The notes: generated from the sequence alone by a model not told the origin. A stretch of 64,000 nucleotides of DNA from JANYCO01 sp035535995 (GCA_035535995.1 DATLOZ010000022.1:124001-188000), one strand, 5' to 3'. Shown: positions 25,026 through 34,567, counted from the first letter of the stretch. Numbers and translations are program-made.

Positions 25026-25991
25026 CTAATACCCTACCTTCTCCCTCACCCTTGCCAACACAGGGTTACCGATCGCGGCAGCTTTGATGGCTCCTTCTTT
25101 TAATTCTTTGTCTAGCTCCGGAAGATTGCTCATGTAGTAATTGAACTTCTCTCTCTCGCTTGCATAGTTCTCCAGGATCTTCGCCAGCAGTGCGGCTTTC
25201 GCATGGCCATAGCCGAAACCTCCGGCCTGGTATTTAGCGCGGATGTCTTGCTTTTCTTGTTCGGAAGCGATTAGCTTATAAATATTGTAAACATTGCAAG
25301 TGTCAGGATCTTTAGGCTCTTCCAGCGGGGTACTGTCCGTAATGATAGACGCGATCACCTTTTTCAACTCTTTTTCCGGAAGGAAAATATCGATGTAGTT
25401 GTTATACGATTTGCTCATCTTCTTCCCGTCAATGCCGGGAATCGTCATCAGCTCCTGGTCTATTTTTGCTTCAGGCAAAACAAAAGTCTCGCCGTACGTC
25501 GCATTAAATTTTTCAGCAATATCGCGCGCAATCTCCAAATGTTGAAGCTGGTCTTTTCCTACCGGAACAATATTTGCTTCATACATCAGAATATCCGCTG
25601 CCATCAGCACAGGATAAGTAAATATTCCTGCATTCACATCCGAAAGCCTATCTGATTTTTCTTTGAAAGAATGTGCGTTGGCCAGCATTGGATAAGGTGT
25701 GAAGCAATTGAGGATCCACGCAAGTTCGCAAACCTGCGACACGTCGGATTGGCGGTAGAAAATATTTTTTTTAGTATCAAAGCCAAACGCTAACCAAGCT
25801 GCTGCTACTGCATACGTATTGTAGCGACGCGCCTCGGGATCTTTCAACGTGGTCAACGTATGAAGATCGGCGATGAAAAATAATGATTCATTTTGTGGAT
25901 TTCTGGAAAGCTCGATCGCAGGTAAAATAGCACCCAATATATTCCCCAAATGCGGACGACCGCTGCTTTGTATTCCGGTTAGGATTCTCAT
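25026..25991 (-). CDS. trpS: Tryptophanyl-tRNA synthetase
   Basis: 321 residues, normal for bacterial TrpRS. The class I signature HIGH appears as PHLGN (about residues 14-18, in GIQSSGRPHLGN) and the KMSKS loop as GKKMSKSYNN (about 193-200). It charges tRNA-Trp. I see no T-box or leader peptide upstream; instead a pair of family A arms occupies the gap to the ppx-like gene. Downstream lies the perfect hairpin before the DUF559 gene. Confidence 0.97.
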   Translation of the reverse strand: MRILTGIQSSGRPHLGNILGAILPAIELSRNPQNESLFFIADLHTLTTLKDPEARRYNTYAVAAAWLAFGFDTKKNIFYRQSDVSQVCELAWILNCFTPYPMLANAHSFKEKSDRLSDVNAGIFTYPVLMAADILMYEANIVPVGKDQLQHLEIARDIAEKFNATYGETFVLPEAKIDQELMTIPGIDGKKMSKSYNNYIDIFLPEKELKKVIASIITDSTPLEEPKDPDTCNVYNIYKLIASEQEKQDIRAKYQAGGFGYGHAKAALLAKILENYASEREKFNYYMSNLPELDKELKEGAIKAAAIGNPVLARVREKVGY

Positions 25992-25996
25992 TTTTA

Positions 25997-26142
25997 TAAT
26001 TATGAATTATGAGTTATGAATTATGAGTGAAAGTTATTAGTTATCGGTTATTTGTTACTGACTGGTTAGTAATGTATTTAATCATCAAGTAACAAATAAC
26101 TAATTCATAATTCATAACTCATAATTCAACATTCATAACTTC
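25997..26142. repeat. Family A repeat copy 4, arms widely separated
   Basis: Left arm AATTATGAATTATGAGTTATG near 26000 and right arm CATAATTCATAACTCATAATTC near 26105-26130. Nested inside is a second palindrome, TTATTTGTTACT ... AAGTAACAAATAACTAA. Confidence 0.85.
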
Positions 26143-26143
26143 T

Positions 26144-27082
26144 TTATTTAGCGTATTTATTTACAGTAACAATATTGCTTTTCCCTTTATGCTTTTTATT
26201 TTTTTCATAAAGCATTAGCATCAAGCCGTCTTTTAAGCCTACTTCCGGCACTTGCATTTTGGTAGCCTTCGCAAATTTCATAGCAGAGATATAAATATCC
26301 GAAGCAGGAATGATCACGTCTGCACGGTCGGGGTTCAGCATGAGTACATTGATCCGATCATCGTAATTATGTTGTAAAATGAAGTCGCGGATCTCTTCCA
26401 TTTTGTTGATGGAAATTAGTTGCTTGGCATTTCCGCCTTTTGTTTTTCCCGGATTCGCCAGCTCATAAATTTTACCGATGTTACCTCCTGTTCCAATTGC
26501 CATCAGGGGTTTGGCTACGTGCTGTGTGTTCTTTTCGATCCATGATCGCATATGTTCCCACTCTTCCGGCGTGTCCAGTCCGGAGAGTCTTCGTACCGAA
26601 CCGATCTTAAAAGAGTTCGTAGCGACCTTCTTTTTATTTTCAAAAATATTGATCTCTGTACTACCACCACCCACATCGATGTGAATATAGCTATGATCGT
26701 CGAGTTCACTGAATAATACGTTATTGATCAGCTCCGCTTCTTTTTCTCCGTCAATGATCTGAATATCGACGCCCAGTAGAAACTTTACTTTGTAGGCAAT
26801 GTCTCTTCCATTTTTGGATTCACGCATCGCAGAAGTAGCGCAGATAATGTAATCGTCTACTTCATAGAGATCAAAAAGGTTTTTAAAGGTTTGCATAAGT
26901 TTGATAAACTTAGCCTCCTTTTCTGTGCTGATCTCGTTGTGGTTAAATACATCCTGCCCCAGACGAAGCGGAAAGCGGACGTACTCCAACTTTTTAAAAG
27001 AAATCGTTTTCTCGTGCTCCAGGACAGAAGTGACCTGAAACCTGATCGCGTTGGATCCAATATCTACTGCACCTAATTTCAA
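26144..27082 (-). CDS. Ppx/GppA family phosphatase (exopolyphosphatase-like)
   Basis: 312 residues in the actin-like ASKHA fold: phosphate-binding loop VDIGSNAIRF (about residues 5-14) and the second IHVDVGGGSTEI-like block (SYIHIDVGGGSTEINIF, about 131-147). The start codon is TTG, as no ATG exists near the family start. The protein lacks the C-terminal HD domain of long GppA/Ppx enzymes, so it belongs to the short class common in Bacteroidota. It probably releases phosphate from polyphosphate or pppGpp; the substrate is not decided by sequence. Confidence 0.88.
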   Translation of the reverse strand: MKLGAVDIGSNAIRFQVTSVLEHEKTISFKKLEYVRFPLRLGQDVFNHNEISTEKEAKFIKLMQTFKNLFDLYEVDDYIICATSAMRESKNGRDIAYKVKFLLGVDIQIIDGEKEAELINNVLFSELDDHSYIHIDVGGGSTEINIFENKKKVATNSFKIGSVRRLSGLDTPEEWEHMRSWIEKNTQHVAKPLMAIGTGGNIGKIYELANPGKTKGGNAKQLISINKMEEIRDFILQHNYDDRINVLMLNPDRADVIIPASDIYISAMKFAKATKMQVPEVGLKDGLMLMLYEKNKKHKGKSNIVTVNKYAK

Positions 27083-27410
27083 TGTATTGTTGTTTGGTTT
27101 ATCTTCAAAAATAATCAGAATTTGAGAATAATCAGAATAGAACAGAATAATAGAATACCGGAATTACCAGAATAATGAGATTATCAGAGCAGATCTGAAT
27201 AATTTCTATTATGCTTCTTATTGAAATATTAAATGTAACTTACAGATATATATTCTGTTACTATTTGAAATATTCAATATTTGAGCACTGGAATTTAGTA
27301 TTCCGTTCAACCTTTATTCCTGAAAATCAAGGTTGCATTTTGCAAGCGAATGTGTTTATTTTGTATTAACATCACAATGCAGAGAAATATACTCTGCAAA
27401 CCCTTTTACA
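27083..27410. other. A/T-rich gap with imperfect AGAATAAT repeats
   Basis: Contains several imperfect copies of CAGAATAATAGAATA-like units (27110-27215) and a small hairpin GCAGAG / CTCTGC near 27377-27396. It must hold promoters for the divergent ppx-like gene and metH, but no clean TTTG/TAnnTTTG pair was found. I looked for SAM and B12 aptamers ahead of metH and saw neither. Confidence 0.5.
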
Positions 27411-27484
27411 GTATTGAGTGTTGAGTAGTGTGTATTGAGAAATTTAAATTTCTCCTCCATACTCACTACTCAATACTCATTACT
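27411..27484. repeat. Family D palindrome upstream of metH
   Basis: AGTATTGAGTGTTGAGTAGTG opposed by CACTACTCAATACTCATTACT with a central AGAAATTTAAATTTCT palindrome. Ends 5 bases before the metH ATG, so the 5' untranslated region of metH would carry this hairpin. Confidence 0.88.
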
Positions 27485-27488
27485 AACA

Positions 27489-30400
27489 ATGGATATACGC
27501 AAAGAATTAGAAAAACGAATCCTGGTGCTGGACGGTGCTATGGGAACCATGATCCAACGGTACAAACTGGAGGAAGCTGATTTCAGAAATGAAAAACTAA
27601 AGGATCATAAAATTCCACTGAAAGGAAACAACGACCTCCTGGTATTCACAAGGCCAGATGTCATTAAAGCCATTCACCTGCAATACCTCGAATCGGGTGC
27701 AGATATTATCGAAACCAATACATTTAGCGGTACTACGATCGCCCAGGCTGATTATCAGCTGGAGTATATCGTACACGACATCAACTATTACGGCGCCAAA
27801 GTAGCGCGCGAAGCAGTGGATGAGTTTATGAAAAAATACCCATCGAGCCATCCAAAATTCGTGGCAGGCGCTATGGGACCTACCAACCGTACCGCTTCCC
27901 TTTCCCCTGACGTAAACGACCCGGGCTACCGTGCCGTAACGTTCGACGAGCTTGCCAAAGCTTTCAAAGACCAGGCCCGCTCGCTCATCGAAGGTGGCGT
28001 GGATTTGCTTTTATTGGAAACCATCATCGACACGCTCAATGTGAAAGCCGCGCTGTTTGCGATCATGGAGCTGTTTGAAGAAACAGGTAAAAAACTCCCG
28101 GTCATGGTTTCTGCTACCATCACCGATGCCAGCGGTAGAACACTTACCGGACAAGTGACCGAAGCTTTCTACAATTCCGTTTCGCATGCTGATCTTCTTA
28201 GCGTGGGTTTGAACTGTGCGCTTGGCGCGAAAGAATTAAGACCATTCCTACAAGAAATGTCGCGCGTAGCGAGCTGCTATGTGAGCGCTTATCCAAATGC
28301 AGGATTGCCAAACCAATTTGGCGAATACGATCAAAGCGCCGAAGAAATGGCTTCGGTAGTAAAAGATTTTGTAGACAGTGGTTTTGTAAACATCCTCGGC
28401 GGATGCTGTGGTACTACACCTGATCATATCAGAGAGATCGCAAAAGTAACACAAGGAAAAGCGCCGCGTAAAAACCCAACGATCGCTCCTTACCTTCGCC
28501 TGAGCGGACTGGAGCCGGTGACGCTTACACCGGAAAGTAATTTCATGAACATCGGTGAACGTACCAACGTAACCGGTTCGGCGAAATTCCTCCGGCTGAT
28601 CAAAGAAGAAAATTTTGACGAAGCACTTTCAATCGCTTTGGAACAAGTAAACGGCGGCGCCCAGGTGATTGACATCAACATGGACGAAGGAATGCTGGAT
28701 GGAGAAAAAACAATGGTCCGTTTCCTCAACCTGATAGCTTCCGAACCAGACATCGCGCGCGTACCGATCATGGTCGACTCTTCCAAATGGCCGATCATAG
28801 AGGCTGGATTAAAATGCATCCAGGGAAAAGGAATTGTCAACTCCATCAGTTTGAAAGGTGGCGAAGAAGAATTCCTAAGACAAGCCGCTTTAGTTAAAAA
28901 ATATGGAGCAGCCGTGATCGTGATGGCTTTCGACGAAAACGGGCAGGCCGATACTACCCAACGCAGAACAGAGATCTCTAAACGTTCTTACGATCTGCTA
29001 GTAAACAAGCTGAACTTCCCTCCACAGGATATTATTTTCGACTTAAATATTTTCCCGGTAGGAACAGGAATCGAAGAACATAAGATCAACGCGCTCTCTT
29101 TCTTTGAAGCCACTTCCTGGGTAAGAAAAAATCTTCCGCACGCCCACGTGAGCGGTGGTGTGAGTAACGTGTCTTTCTCTTTCCGTGGCAACAACCACGT
29201 GCGTGAAGCGATGCACTCTGCCTTCCTTTACCATGGCGTGAAAGCTGGGATGGATATGGGAATTGTAAACCCGTCCATGCTGGAGGTATACGATAATATT
29301 CCAAAAGATCTTCTTGAGCGTATTGAAGACGTACTCCTCAACCGTAGAGAAGACGCAACCGAGCGCTTGCTTGAGTTTGCAGAATCGCTGAAAGGAAAAG
29401 AAAAAGGCGCTGAAAAAGCCGACGAAGAATGGCGCAACGGCACTATCCAGGAACGCCTTACCCACGCACTTGTGCGAGGCAACGCCGACTTTGTAGAACA
29501 AGACGTGGAAGAAGCAAGACATCAATTTGATCGTCCTATTCAAGTCATCGAAGGGCCGTTGATGGTGGGAATGAATGTGGTGGGTGATTTATTTGGTGCA
29601 GGAAAAATGTTCCTTCCCCAGGTGGTAAAAAGCGCCCGCGTAATGAAAAAGGCAGTAGCCTATTTATTGCCATTTATTGAAGAAGAGAAAAAATTACTCA
29701 TCGCCGAAGGAAAAGTAGCCGCTGACTCCAACAACGGAAAGATCCTGATGGCTACAGTAAAAGGCGATGTACACGATATCGGTAAAAATATCGTAGGAGT
29801 AGTGATGGCTTGTAACAACTACGAGATCATCGACCTGGGGGTAATGGTTTCCTGTGAAAAAATATTGGAAGCGGCCAAGCAGCACAATGTAAATGTGATC
29901 GGCCTTAGCGGATTGATCACGCCTTCGCTGGATGAAATGGTTTTCGTAGCCAAAGAAATGGAACGCCAGGGATTTAAGATCCCACTACTGATCGGTGGCG
30001 CTACCACTTCCCGGATTCACACCGCAGTGAAAATAGATCCGAACTACAGTGGTTCGGTAGTGCACGTACTCGATGCTTCGCGCAGCGTGCCTGTGGCAGG
30101 AAGCCTGATCGGAAAAGAGACGCACGATGATTTTAAAGCAAAAGTAAAAACCGAATACGCCAAACTCCGCGAAGACCACGCCGGACGTAAAAAGGACAAA
30201 AATTATATTTCCATCGCACAAGCGCGCGAAAATAAAACGAAGATCGACTGGTCGAAAACAGTGGTGACCGCACCTTCGCAAATTGGCAATCAATATTTCG
30301 ATTCTTTTCCATTGGAGGAGATCGCGCGCTATATTGACTGGACACCATTTTTCCAAACATGGGAACTCCATGGAAAATTTCCGAAAATTCTTCAAGACGA

Positions 30401-31181
30401 AGTAGTAGGTGCAGAAGCTACAAAGCTTTACAACGATGCGCTAAAAATGCTGGAAGAAGTGATCCGCCAAAAATCATTGACGGCAAAAGGTGCGATCGGC
30501 CTCTACCCTGCTTCCCGCAAAGGCGACGACGATGTACAGCTTTATTCTGACCAGGAACGTACGAAAGAACTTTGTGTCTTCCACAATCTTCGCCAACAAG
30601 GATTGAAAGGCTCAGGCCTTCCGAACATTTCGCTTTCTGATTTCATTGCGCCAGCAGAAACCGGGATCAGCGATTACATCGGCGGTTTTGCAGTAGCCAT
30701 CTTCGGCGCCGACGAGATCGCCAAAGGATATGAAAAAGACCACGACGATTACAACAGCATCCTGATCAAAGCCATTGCCGACCGTCTGGCCGAAGCATTT
30801 GCAGAATGCTTGCATGCACATGTACGAAAAGAATTCTGGGGCTATGCCAAAGACGAAACGCTCGACAACGATGCATTGATCAAAGAAGAATACATCGGTA
30901 TCCGCCCCGCGCCAGGCTATCCAGCCTGTCCGGATCATACGGAGAAACGTACTTTATTCGATCTGCTCGATGCAGAGAAGAAAGTAGGCATACAACTTAC
31001 AGAAAGCTATGCCATGTACCCTGCTTCAGCAGTGAGTGGTATGTATTATTCGCATCCTGAGGCAAAATATTTCGGTTTAGGAAAAATAGAGAAAGATCAA
31101 GTGGAAGATTATGCCCAAAGAAAGAACATGCCGCTGGAGTTGATCGAACGCTGGCTTTCGCCGAACCTTTCGTATGAATAA
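27489..31181 (+). CDS. metH: Cobalamin-dependent methionine synthase
   Basis: 1230 residues from the ATG at 27489 (MDIRKELEKRILVLDGAMGTM); an upstream ATG at 27435 lies inside the family D repeat and was rejected. Domain order is complete: homocysteine-binding module with zinc ligands in GLNCALG and LGGCCGTTPDH (1-330), methyltetrahydrofolate-binding pterin domain (MNIGERTNVTGS, about 365-620), B12 cap and Rossmann domain with the cobalt-ligand motif DVHDIGKNIV (about 770), and a C-terminal AdoMet reactivation domain. It methylates homocysteine using B12. The B12 uptake locus 8 kb away, riboswitch-controlled, presumably supplies its cofactor. Confidence 0.98.
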   Translation: MDIRKELEKRILVLDGAMGTMIQRYKLEEADFRNEKLKDHKIPLKGNNDLLVFTRPDVIKAIHLQYLESGADIIETNTFSGTTIAQADYQLEYIVHDINYYGAKVAREAVDEFMKKYPSSHPKFVAGAMGPTNRTASLSPDVNDPGYRAVTFDELAKAFKDQARSLIEGGVDLLLLETIIDTLNVKAALFAIMELFEETGKKLPVMVSATITDASGRTLTGQVTEAFYNSVSHADLLSVGLNCALGAKELRPFLQEMSRVASCYVSAYPNAGLPNQFGEYDQSAEEMASVVKDFVDSGFVNILGGCCGTTPDHIREIAKVTQGKAPRKNPTIAPYLRLSGLEPVTLTPESNFMNIGERTNVTGSAKFLRLIKEENFDEALSIALEQVNGGAQVIDINMDEGMLDGEKTMVRFLNLIASEPDIARVPIMVDSSKWPIIEAGLKCIQGKGIVNSISLKGGEEEFLRQAALVKKYGAAVIVMAFDENGQADTTQRRTEISKRSYDLLVNKLNFPPQDIIFDLNIFPVGTGIEEHKINALSFFEATSWVRKNLPHAHVSGGVSNVSFSFRGNNHVREAMHSAFLYHGVKAGMDMGIVNPSMLEVYDNIPKDLLERIEDVLLNRREDATERLLEFAESLKGKEKGAEKADEEWRNGTIQERLTHALVRGNADFVEQDVEEARHQFDRPIQVIEGPLMVGMNVVGDLFGAGKMFLPQVVKSARVMKKAVAYLLPFIEEEKKLLIAEGKVAADSNNGKILMATVKGDVHDIGKNIVGVVMACNNYEIIDLGVMVSCEKILEAAKQHNVNVIGLSGLITPSLDEMVFVAKEMERQGFKIPLLIGGATTSRIHTAVKIDPNYSGSVVHVLDASRSVPVAGSLIGKETHDDFKAKVKTEYAKLREDHAGRKKDKNYISIAQARENKTKIDWSKTVVTAPSQIGNQYFDSFPLEEIARYIDWTPFFQTWELHGKFPKILQDEVVGAEATKLYNDALKMLEEVIRQKSLTAKGAIGLYPASRKGDDDVQLYSDQERTKELCVFHNLRQQGLKGSGLPNISLSDFIAPAETGISDYIGGFAVAIFGADEIAKGYEKDHDDYNSILIKAIADRLAEAFAECLHAHVRKEFWGYAKDETLDNDALIKEEYIGIRPAPGYPACPDHTEKRTLFDLLDAEKKVGIQLTESYAMYPASAVSGMYYSHPEAKYFGLGKIEKDQVEDYAQRKNMPLELIERWLSPNLSYE

Positions 31182-31185
31182 TTTA

Positions 31186-31308
31186 AAATTATGAATGTTG
31201 AGTTATGAATTATTGAATTGAATCCTGCCCGCTCTCCTTTTGCTGGCGGGATTCATGTTTTTTATCTGATTGTTCATAACTCATAATTTAAAATTCAAAA
31301 TTTCTTTG
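31186..31308. repeat. Family A palindrome copy 5 with a terminator nested inside
   Basis: Left arm TTATGAATGTTGAGTTATG (from 31188), right arm CATAACTCATAATTTAAAATT (to 31303). Between the arms lies a GC-rich intrinsic terminator (31220-31264). Confidence 0.85.
31220..31264 (+). terminator. metH terminator
   Basis: 10-bp stem GAATCCTGCC / GGCGGGATTC (one G-U pair), loop CGCTCTCCTTTTGCT, then a TGTTTTTTAT tail. Confidence 0.85.
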
Positions 31309-31346
31309 CTAACTTCACCATCACGGTATAAACAAAACTACACCTG

Positions 31347-33887
31347 ATGGCTTCTCTTTTCAACAAAATCATCTTCTCTTCTTTACTGGTTCTTTGTTCA
31401 GCTTACGGCTTTTCGCAGCAGAAAAGCATGGTATTCGAGCAATTTGACGTAGAAAAAGGATTGTCGAGCAACTGGGTACGCGATATTGCGCAGGACAAGC
31501 AAGGGTACATCTGGCTTGCCACTTCCGACGGGCTCAATCGTTTTGATGGTTATAGTTTTAAAACTTACCAAAACGATGAGAACGATCCGAAAAGTCTGAT
31601 GACTAATTATATTCGTTGCATCTTTGTAGATTCTGAGAATATTCTCTGGGTAGGTTATAACGATGGCCTTTCACGCTACGATGCCGATAAAGATGGCTTT
31701 GCTCATTTTACCAGCAATCCTAACAACGTCAGCAGCCTTTCCAGCAATAAGATCTCCGACATCACCTGCGATTCCAAAGGCAACCTCTGGATCGCCACAC
31801 GCGACGCGGGAATTTGCAACCTCGATAAAAACACGTACAAATTTCATTCTTACAAATCGCCCGACAATCCAAAGGTAAATTCTCAATACACACTTCACTG
31901 CGATCGCAAAGACCGCCTGTGGATCGGCGCTTATGAAGCTGGCATCAGCTTGTTTGATGTGCCAAGCAAAAAATACGTGCCACTTGCAGCAGAAGGCAAT
32001 GGACTGGAAGGAAAATTTGTCACAGCCATCTACGAAGGCAACGATGGCAAGATCTGGGTGGGTACTGCGAAAAACGGCCTGTATCTGTACGACGAAGCAG
32101 CACGAAAATTTATTTCCAACACAATCATTCCTAAGGATAAAATGATCGTGTCTATTTGCCAGGACAACGATGGTAACATTTGGGTAAGCGAGGAAAATGC
32201 AGGTCTTTATATTCTCGATCTCAAAACAAACGCGATAAAAAATCTTCGCCATAATAAATTCATTCAAAACAGTATTGGACACAATTCGATCAATACCATC
32301 ATCAAAGATATGAATGGCAACATTTGGCTTGGCACTTTTGCAAGTGGCGTAAATCTTTACAAAGTACCTAACAACCGTTTCGGTCATTTCTTCAACGACC
32401 CTTTGAATCCAAATAGTTTAAGTCACAATGCCGTGCTGGCTTTCGCGGAAGATAGCGAACATAATCTTTGGATCGGCACCGACGATGGCGGGCTCAACAA
32501 ATACAATTCTACTACCAACAAATTTGAGTTCTTCAATAAAAAAAATACGCCTAGTCTTTTATCGGATGTAATTATCTCCGTTTACGAAGACAAACGGAAA
32601 AACATTTGGGTAGGCACTTACCTCGAAGGATTGCATTTATTTGACGTAAAGAAAAAAACTTTCTCAAGAAAACTTCCCGGCTACTCCTTCGGTAGTATGC
32701 TGGAAGACAGCGAAGGCAATCTATGGCTCGGAGGCTGGCGCGATGGTTTGTTCCTCTATGATCGCGATCAGAATACTTTCAAAAATTTCCAGCAACTGGA
32801 AAAAGACCCGACTTCACTGAGCGATAATTTTGTTTACTACGTGTACGAAGACAAAAGAAAAAATGTATGGGTATGTACTTCTGTAGGACTTAATCTTATT
32901 GAAGACAAAGAGAAAGGTAAGTTCAGACATTTCATGAAAGATCCGGGCAATCCAAACAGTCTTGCCAACAATGCAGTCTACCACTGCTATGAAGACAGTA
33001 AGGGACGCTTTTGGATCGGCACGGCTGGCGGCCTCTGCCAGATGCACCGCGATAGTATAAAGTTTATTACTTATAAAGAAAAAGACGGTTTGGCCAACAA
33101 CAATGTACTTGGGATCCTGGAAGACAACGAGGGCAAATTATGGTTGAGCACCAACAAAGGAATTTCCTGTTTTGATCCGGAAACAAAAGTATTTAAGAAC
33201 TACAACAAATCAGATGGATTACAAAGCAACCAGTTCAACGTAAAGGCACAATACAAGCTTTCTACCGGCGAGCTGCTCTTCGGAGGGATCAATGGCTACA
33301 ACCGTTTTGATCCGAAGGATATCCATACCAATAAAAATGTACCTACTGTAGCTATTAAGGATATACAGGTATCGGGCAACAACAAAGATGCTGCGAAAAA
33401 AATGATTTTAAGTCCGGTGAAAGATATTACACTCAAGTCCTCCCAATCCAACCTTACGTTTGACTTTGTAGCGTTCAACTACACCAATACACAAAAAGTA
33501 AAATACGCCTATAAACTCGAAGGCTTCGACGCCGACTGGAACTATGTCGACAATCCTGCGCCCGTGCATTATACGAATCTTGATCCGGGCACTTATTTCT
33601 TCAAAGTAAAAGCTGCTAACGAAGATGGCATCTGGAATGAAACAGGCACACAGATCGCCGTTACGATCACTCCGCCGTTCTGGGCCTCCTGGTGGTTCAG
33701 AATCCTGGTATTGGCGGGCATTACAGTGGCAGCAATTTATATTTACCGCAGAAATTATTCCGTAGTAGTACGCAAACAAAGGATCCTGGAAGACCGCGTA
33801 AAAGAAAAAACAAAGCAGATCATCGAACACAAAGAAAAGATCGATGCGCTGAAACTGGAGCTGAATAATAAAAATACGCAGTGGTAA
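31347..33887 (+). CDS. Two-component-regulator propeller (Reg_prop) sensor without output domain
   Basis: 846 residues. A signal peptide (to about residue 24) precedes two seven-bladed propellers formed by Reg_prop repeats (GLSSNWVRDIAQDKQGYIWLAT, NNVLGILEDNEGKLWLSTNKG and many similar), then a Y_Y_Y domain (LTFDFVAFNYTNTQKVKYAYKLEGFD) at about 690-770, one transmembrane helix (FRILVLAGITVAAIYIY) and a ~45-residue coiled coil. Hybrid two-component sensors of this architecture normally continue into histidine kinase, receiver and AraC domains, or LytTR; here the protein ends after the coiled coil. The stop is followed directly by family A repeats, not by a broken kinase. It may signal through a partner. 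Confidence 0.9.
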   Translation: MASLFNKIIFSSLLVLCSAYGFSQQKSMVFEQFDVEKGLSSNWVRDIAQDKQGYIWLATSDGLNRFDGYSFKTYQNDENDPKSLMTNYIRCIFVDSENILWVGYNDGLSRYDADKDGFAHFTSNPNNVSSLSSNKISDITCDSKGNLWIATRDAGICNLDKNTYKFHSYKSPDNPKVNSQYTLHCDRKDRLWIGAYEAGISLFDVPSKKYVPLAAEGNGLEGKFVTAIYEGNDGKIWVGTAKNGLYLYDEAARKFISNTIIPKDKMIVSICQDNDGNIWVSEENAGLYILDLKTNAIKNLRHNKFIQNSIGHNSINTIIKDMNGNIWLGTFASGVNLYKVPNNRFGHFFNDPLNPNSLSHNAVLAFAEDSEHNLWIGTDDGGLNKYNSTTNKFEFFNKKNTPSLLSDVIISVYEDKRKNIWVGTYLEGLHLFDVKKKTFSRKLPGYSFGSMLEDSEGNLWLGGWRDGLFLYDRDQNTFKNFQQLEKDPTSLSDNFVYYVYEDKRKNVWVCTSVGLNLIEDKEKGKFRHFMKDPGNPNSLANNAVYHCYEDSKGRFWIGTAGGLCQMHRDSIKFITYKEKDGLANNNVLGILEDNEGKLWLSTNKGISCFDPETKVFKNYNKSDGLQSNQFNVKAQYKLSTGELLFGGINGYNRFDPKDIHTNKNVPTVAIKDIQVSGNNKDAAKKMILSPVKDITLKSSQSNLTFDFVAFNYTNTQKVKYAYKLEGFDADWNYVDNPAPVHYTNLDPGTYFFKVKAANEDGIWNETGTQIAVTITPPFWASWWFRILVLAGITVAAIYIYRRNYSVVVRKQRILEDRVKEKTKQIIEHKEKIDALKLELNNKNTQW

Positions 33888-33972
33888 AAGTTATGAATTA
33901 TGAGTTATGAATGTTGAGTTGATTATTTCATAACTCATAATTCAACATTCATAACTCATAATTCATAACTTT
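33888..33972. repeat. Family A palindrome copy 6
   Basis: GTTATGAATTATGAGTTATG opposed by two consecutive copies of CATAACTCATAATTC. It starts at the stop of the Reg_prop gene. A further single arm lies at 34113-34146. Confidence 0.9.
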
Positions 33973-33984
33973 AAAATTAGCTTC

Positions 33985-34100
33985 ACCAGGGACTCCGAGC
34001 TTGTAAAAAGAACCTTGGCATTTGATACCAACAGCTCAGAGTCCCCTGCAAACATTTCTACTAAACAAATAACCGCAGGACGCGGGAGACTCTGAGCAAA
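33985..34100. repeat. GACTCCGAGC inverted/direct repeat cluster (family G)
   Basis: GGGACTCCGAGCT (33985-33997) is opposed by AGCTCAGAGTCCC near 34030, and GGGAGACTCTGAGC recurs near 34085. It lies between two family A segments. No gene was found here. Confidence 0.65.
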
Positions 34101-34154
34101 CAAATTATTTTCATTCATAACTCATAATTCAACATTCATAACTTCAAATTTTTC

Positions 34155-34184
34155 TTGCTTTTAAAAAAATAAACTATACCTTTG
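34155..34184 (+). promoter_or_regulatory. Promoter for the tandem leader region
   Basis: TTG at 34156 and TACCTTTG at 34177-34184 fit the -33/-7 spacing, 16 bases before the first leader-peptide ATG. Confidence 0.6.
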
Positions 34185-34199
34185 TAACATACACAAAAT

Positions 34200-34283
34200 A
34201 TGAAACAGCAATCACTACATAAAGTCGCCGCAGTCGTTTCCGTCCCTAAGACGGTTTATGCTTCGGTTTTTTTATGTTTATGA
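34200..34283 (+). CDS. Putative leader peptide 1 (27 aa)
   Basis: Short frame MKQQSLHKVAAVVSVPKTVY plus ASVFLCL, too short for normal gene calls. It starts about 10-15 bases after the expected transcription start and is Val/Ala-rich (six Val in 27). Its 3' end (34262-34274, CGGTTTTTTTA core) is complementary to the left arm of the terminator that follows, so translation of its last codons would control whether that terminator forms. This is the classical attenuator layout. No RBS stands out. The controlled genes are probably the EamA transporter and aminotransferase. Confidence 0.6.
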   Translation: MKQQSLHKVAAVVSVPKTVYASVFLCL

Positions 34284-34344
34284 TGTTATATAAATAGAAT
34301 ACAAAAGTAAAAAAACCGGACTTCGAAAAAGGCCGGTTTTTTTA
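34264..34344 (+). promoter_or_regulatory. Attenuator 1: mutually exclusive antiterminator and terminator
   Basis: CGGTTTTTTTA (34264-34274, inside leader peptide 1) pairs perfectly with TAAAAAAACCG (34308-34318). The same segment can instead pair, as TAAAAAAACCGG (34308-34319), with CCGGTTTTTTTA (34333-34344) to form an intrinsic terminator ending in seven T. The two structures exclude each other. Confidence 0.65.
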
Positions 34345-34368
34345 TTTATAACAGATTATATTATATAA

Positions 34369-34473
34369 ATGAATTTATACAAATCCATATCTATTCTTCC
34401 CGTTGCTAAGCAAACCGCTGTAGTCGCCCTACACGTCTGCGCCTCCATTTGCTCCCGGGATTTATTGATATAA
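34369..34473 (+). CDS. Putative leader peptide 2 (34 aa)
   Basis: Short frame beginning MNLYKSISILPVAKQTAVVA and ending HVCASICSRDLLI, again with an AVV run and Val/Ala enrichment. Its final part (CCGGGATTTA, 34455-34465 region) is complementary at nine of ten positions to the left arm of the next terminator, repeating the design of unit 1. No separate promoter is apparent, so it probably lies on the same transcript. Small size makes coding uncertain, but the duplicated layout supports it. Confidence 0.55.
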   Translation: MNLYKSISILPVAKQTAVVALHVCASICSRDLLI

Positions 34474-34501
34474 AAGCATTCGATCATCATCGCACTTCAA
34501 T

Positions 34502-34532
34502 AAAGCCCGGTTTAAATAGCCGGGCTTTTTTT
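34502..34532 (+). terminator. Attenuator 2 terminator
   Basis: Perfect 9-bp stem AAAGCCCGG (34502-34510) / CCGGGCTTT (34520-34528), loop TTTAAATAG, T-run to 34532. It lies 69 bases before the EamA gene, so readthrough would be needed for its expression. Confidence 0.88.
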
Positions 34533-34535
34533 GTG

Positions 34536-34567
34536 ATATACCAGATGCCGGATGCAGATACCGAATA
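34536..34567. repeat. Family C repeat copy 4
   Basis: ATACCAGATGCCGGATGCAGATACCG between attenuator 2 and the EamA start; one arm only. Confidence 0.6.

Noticed and set aside
27083..27488. SAM or B12 riboswitch ahead of metH
   Set aside because: I looked for the aptamer cores and found only repeats and a small hairpin.
31671..32387. Minus-strand frame of 238 codons inside the Reg_prop gene
   Set aside because: It arises from the repeated propeller codons; no recognisable protein and no promoter.
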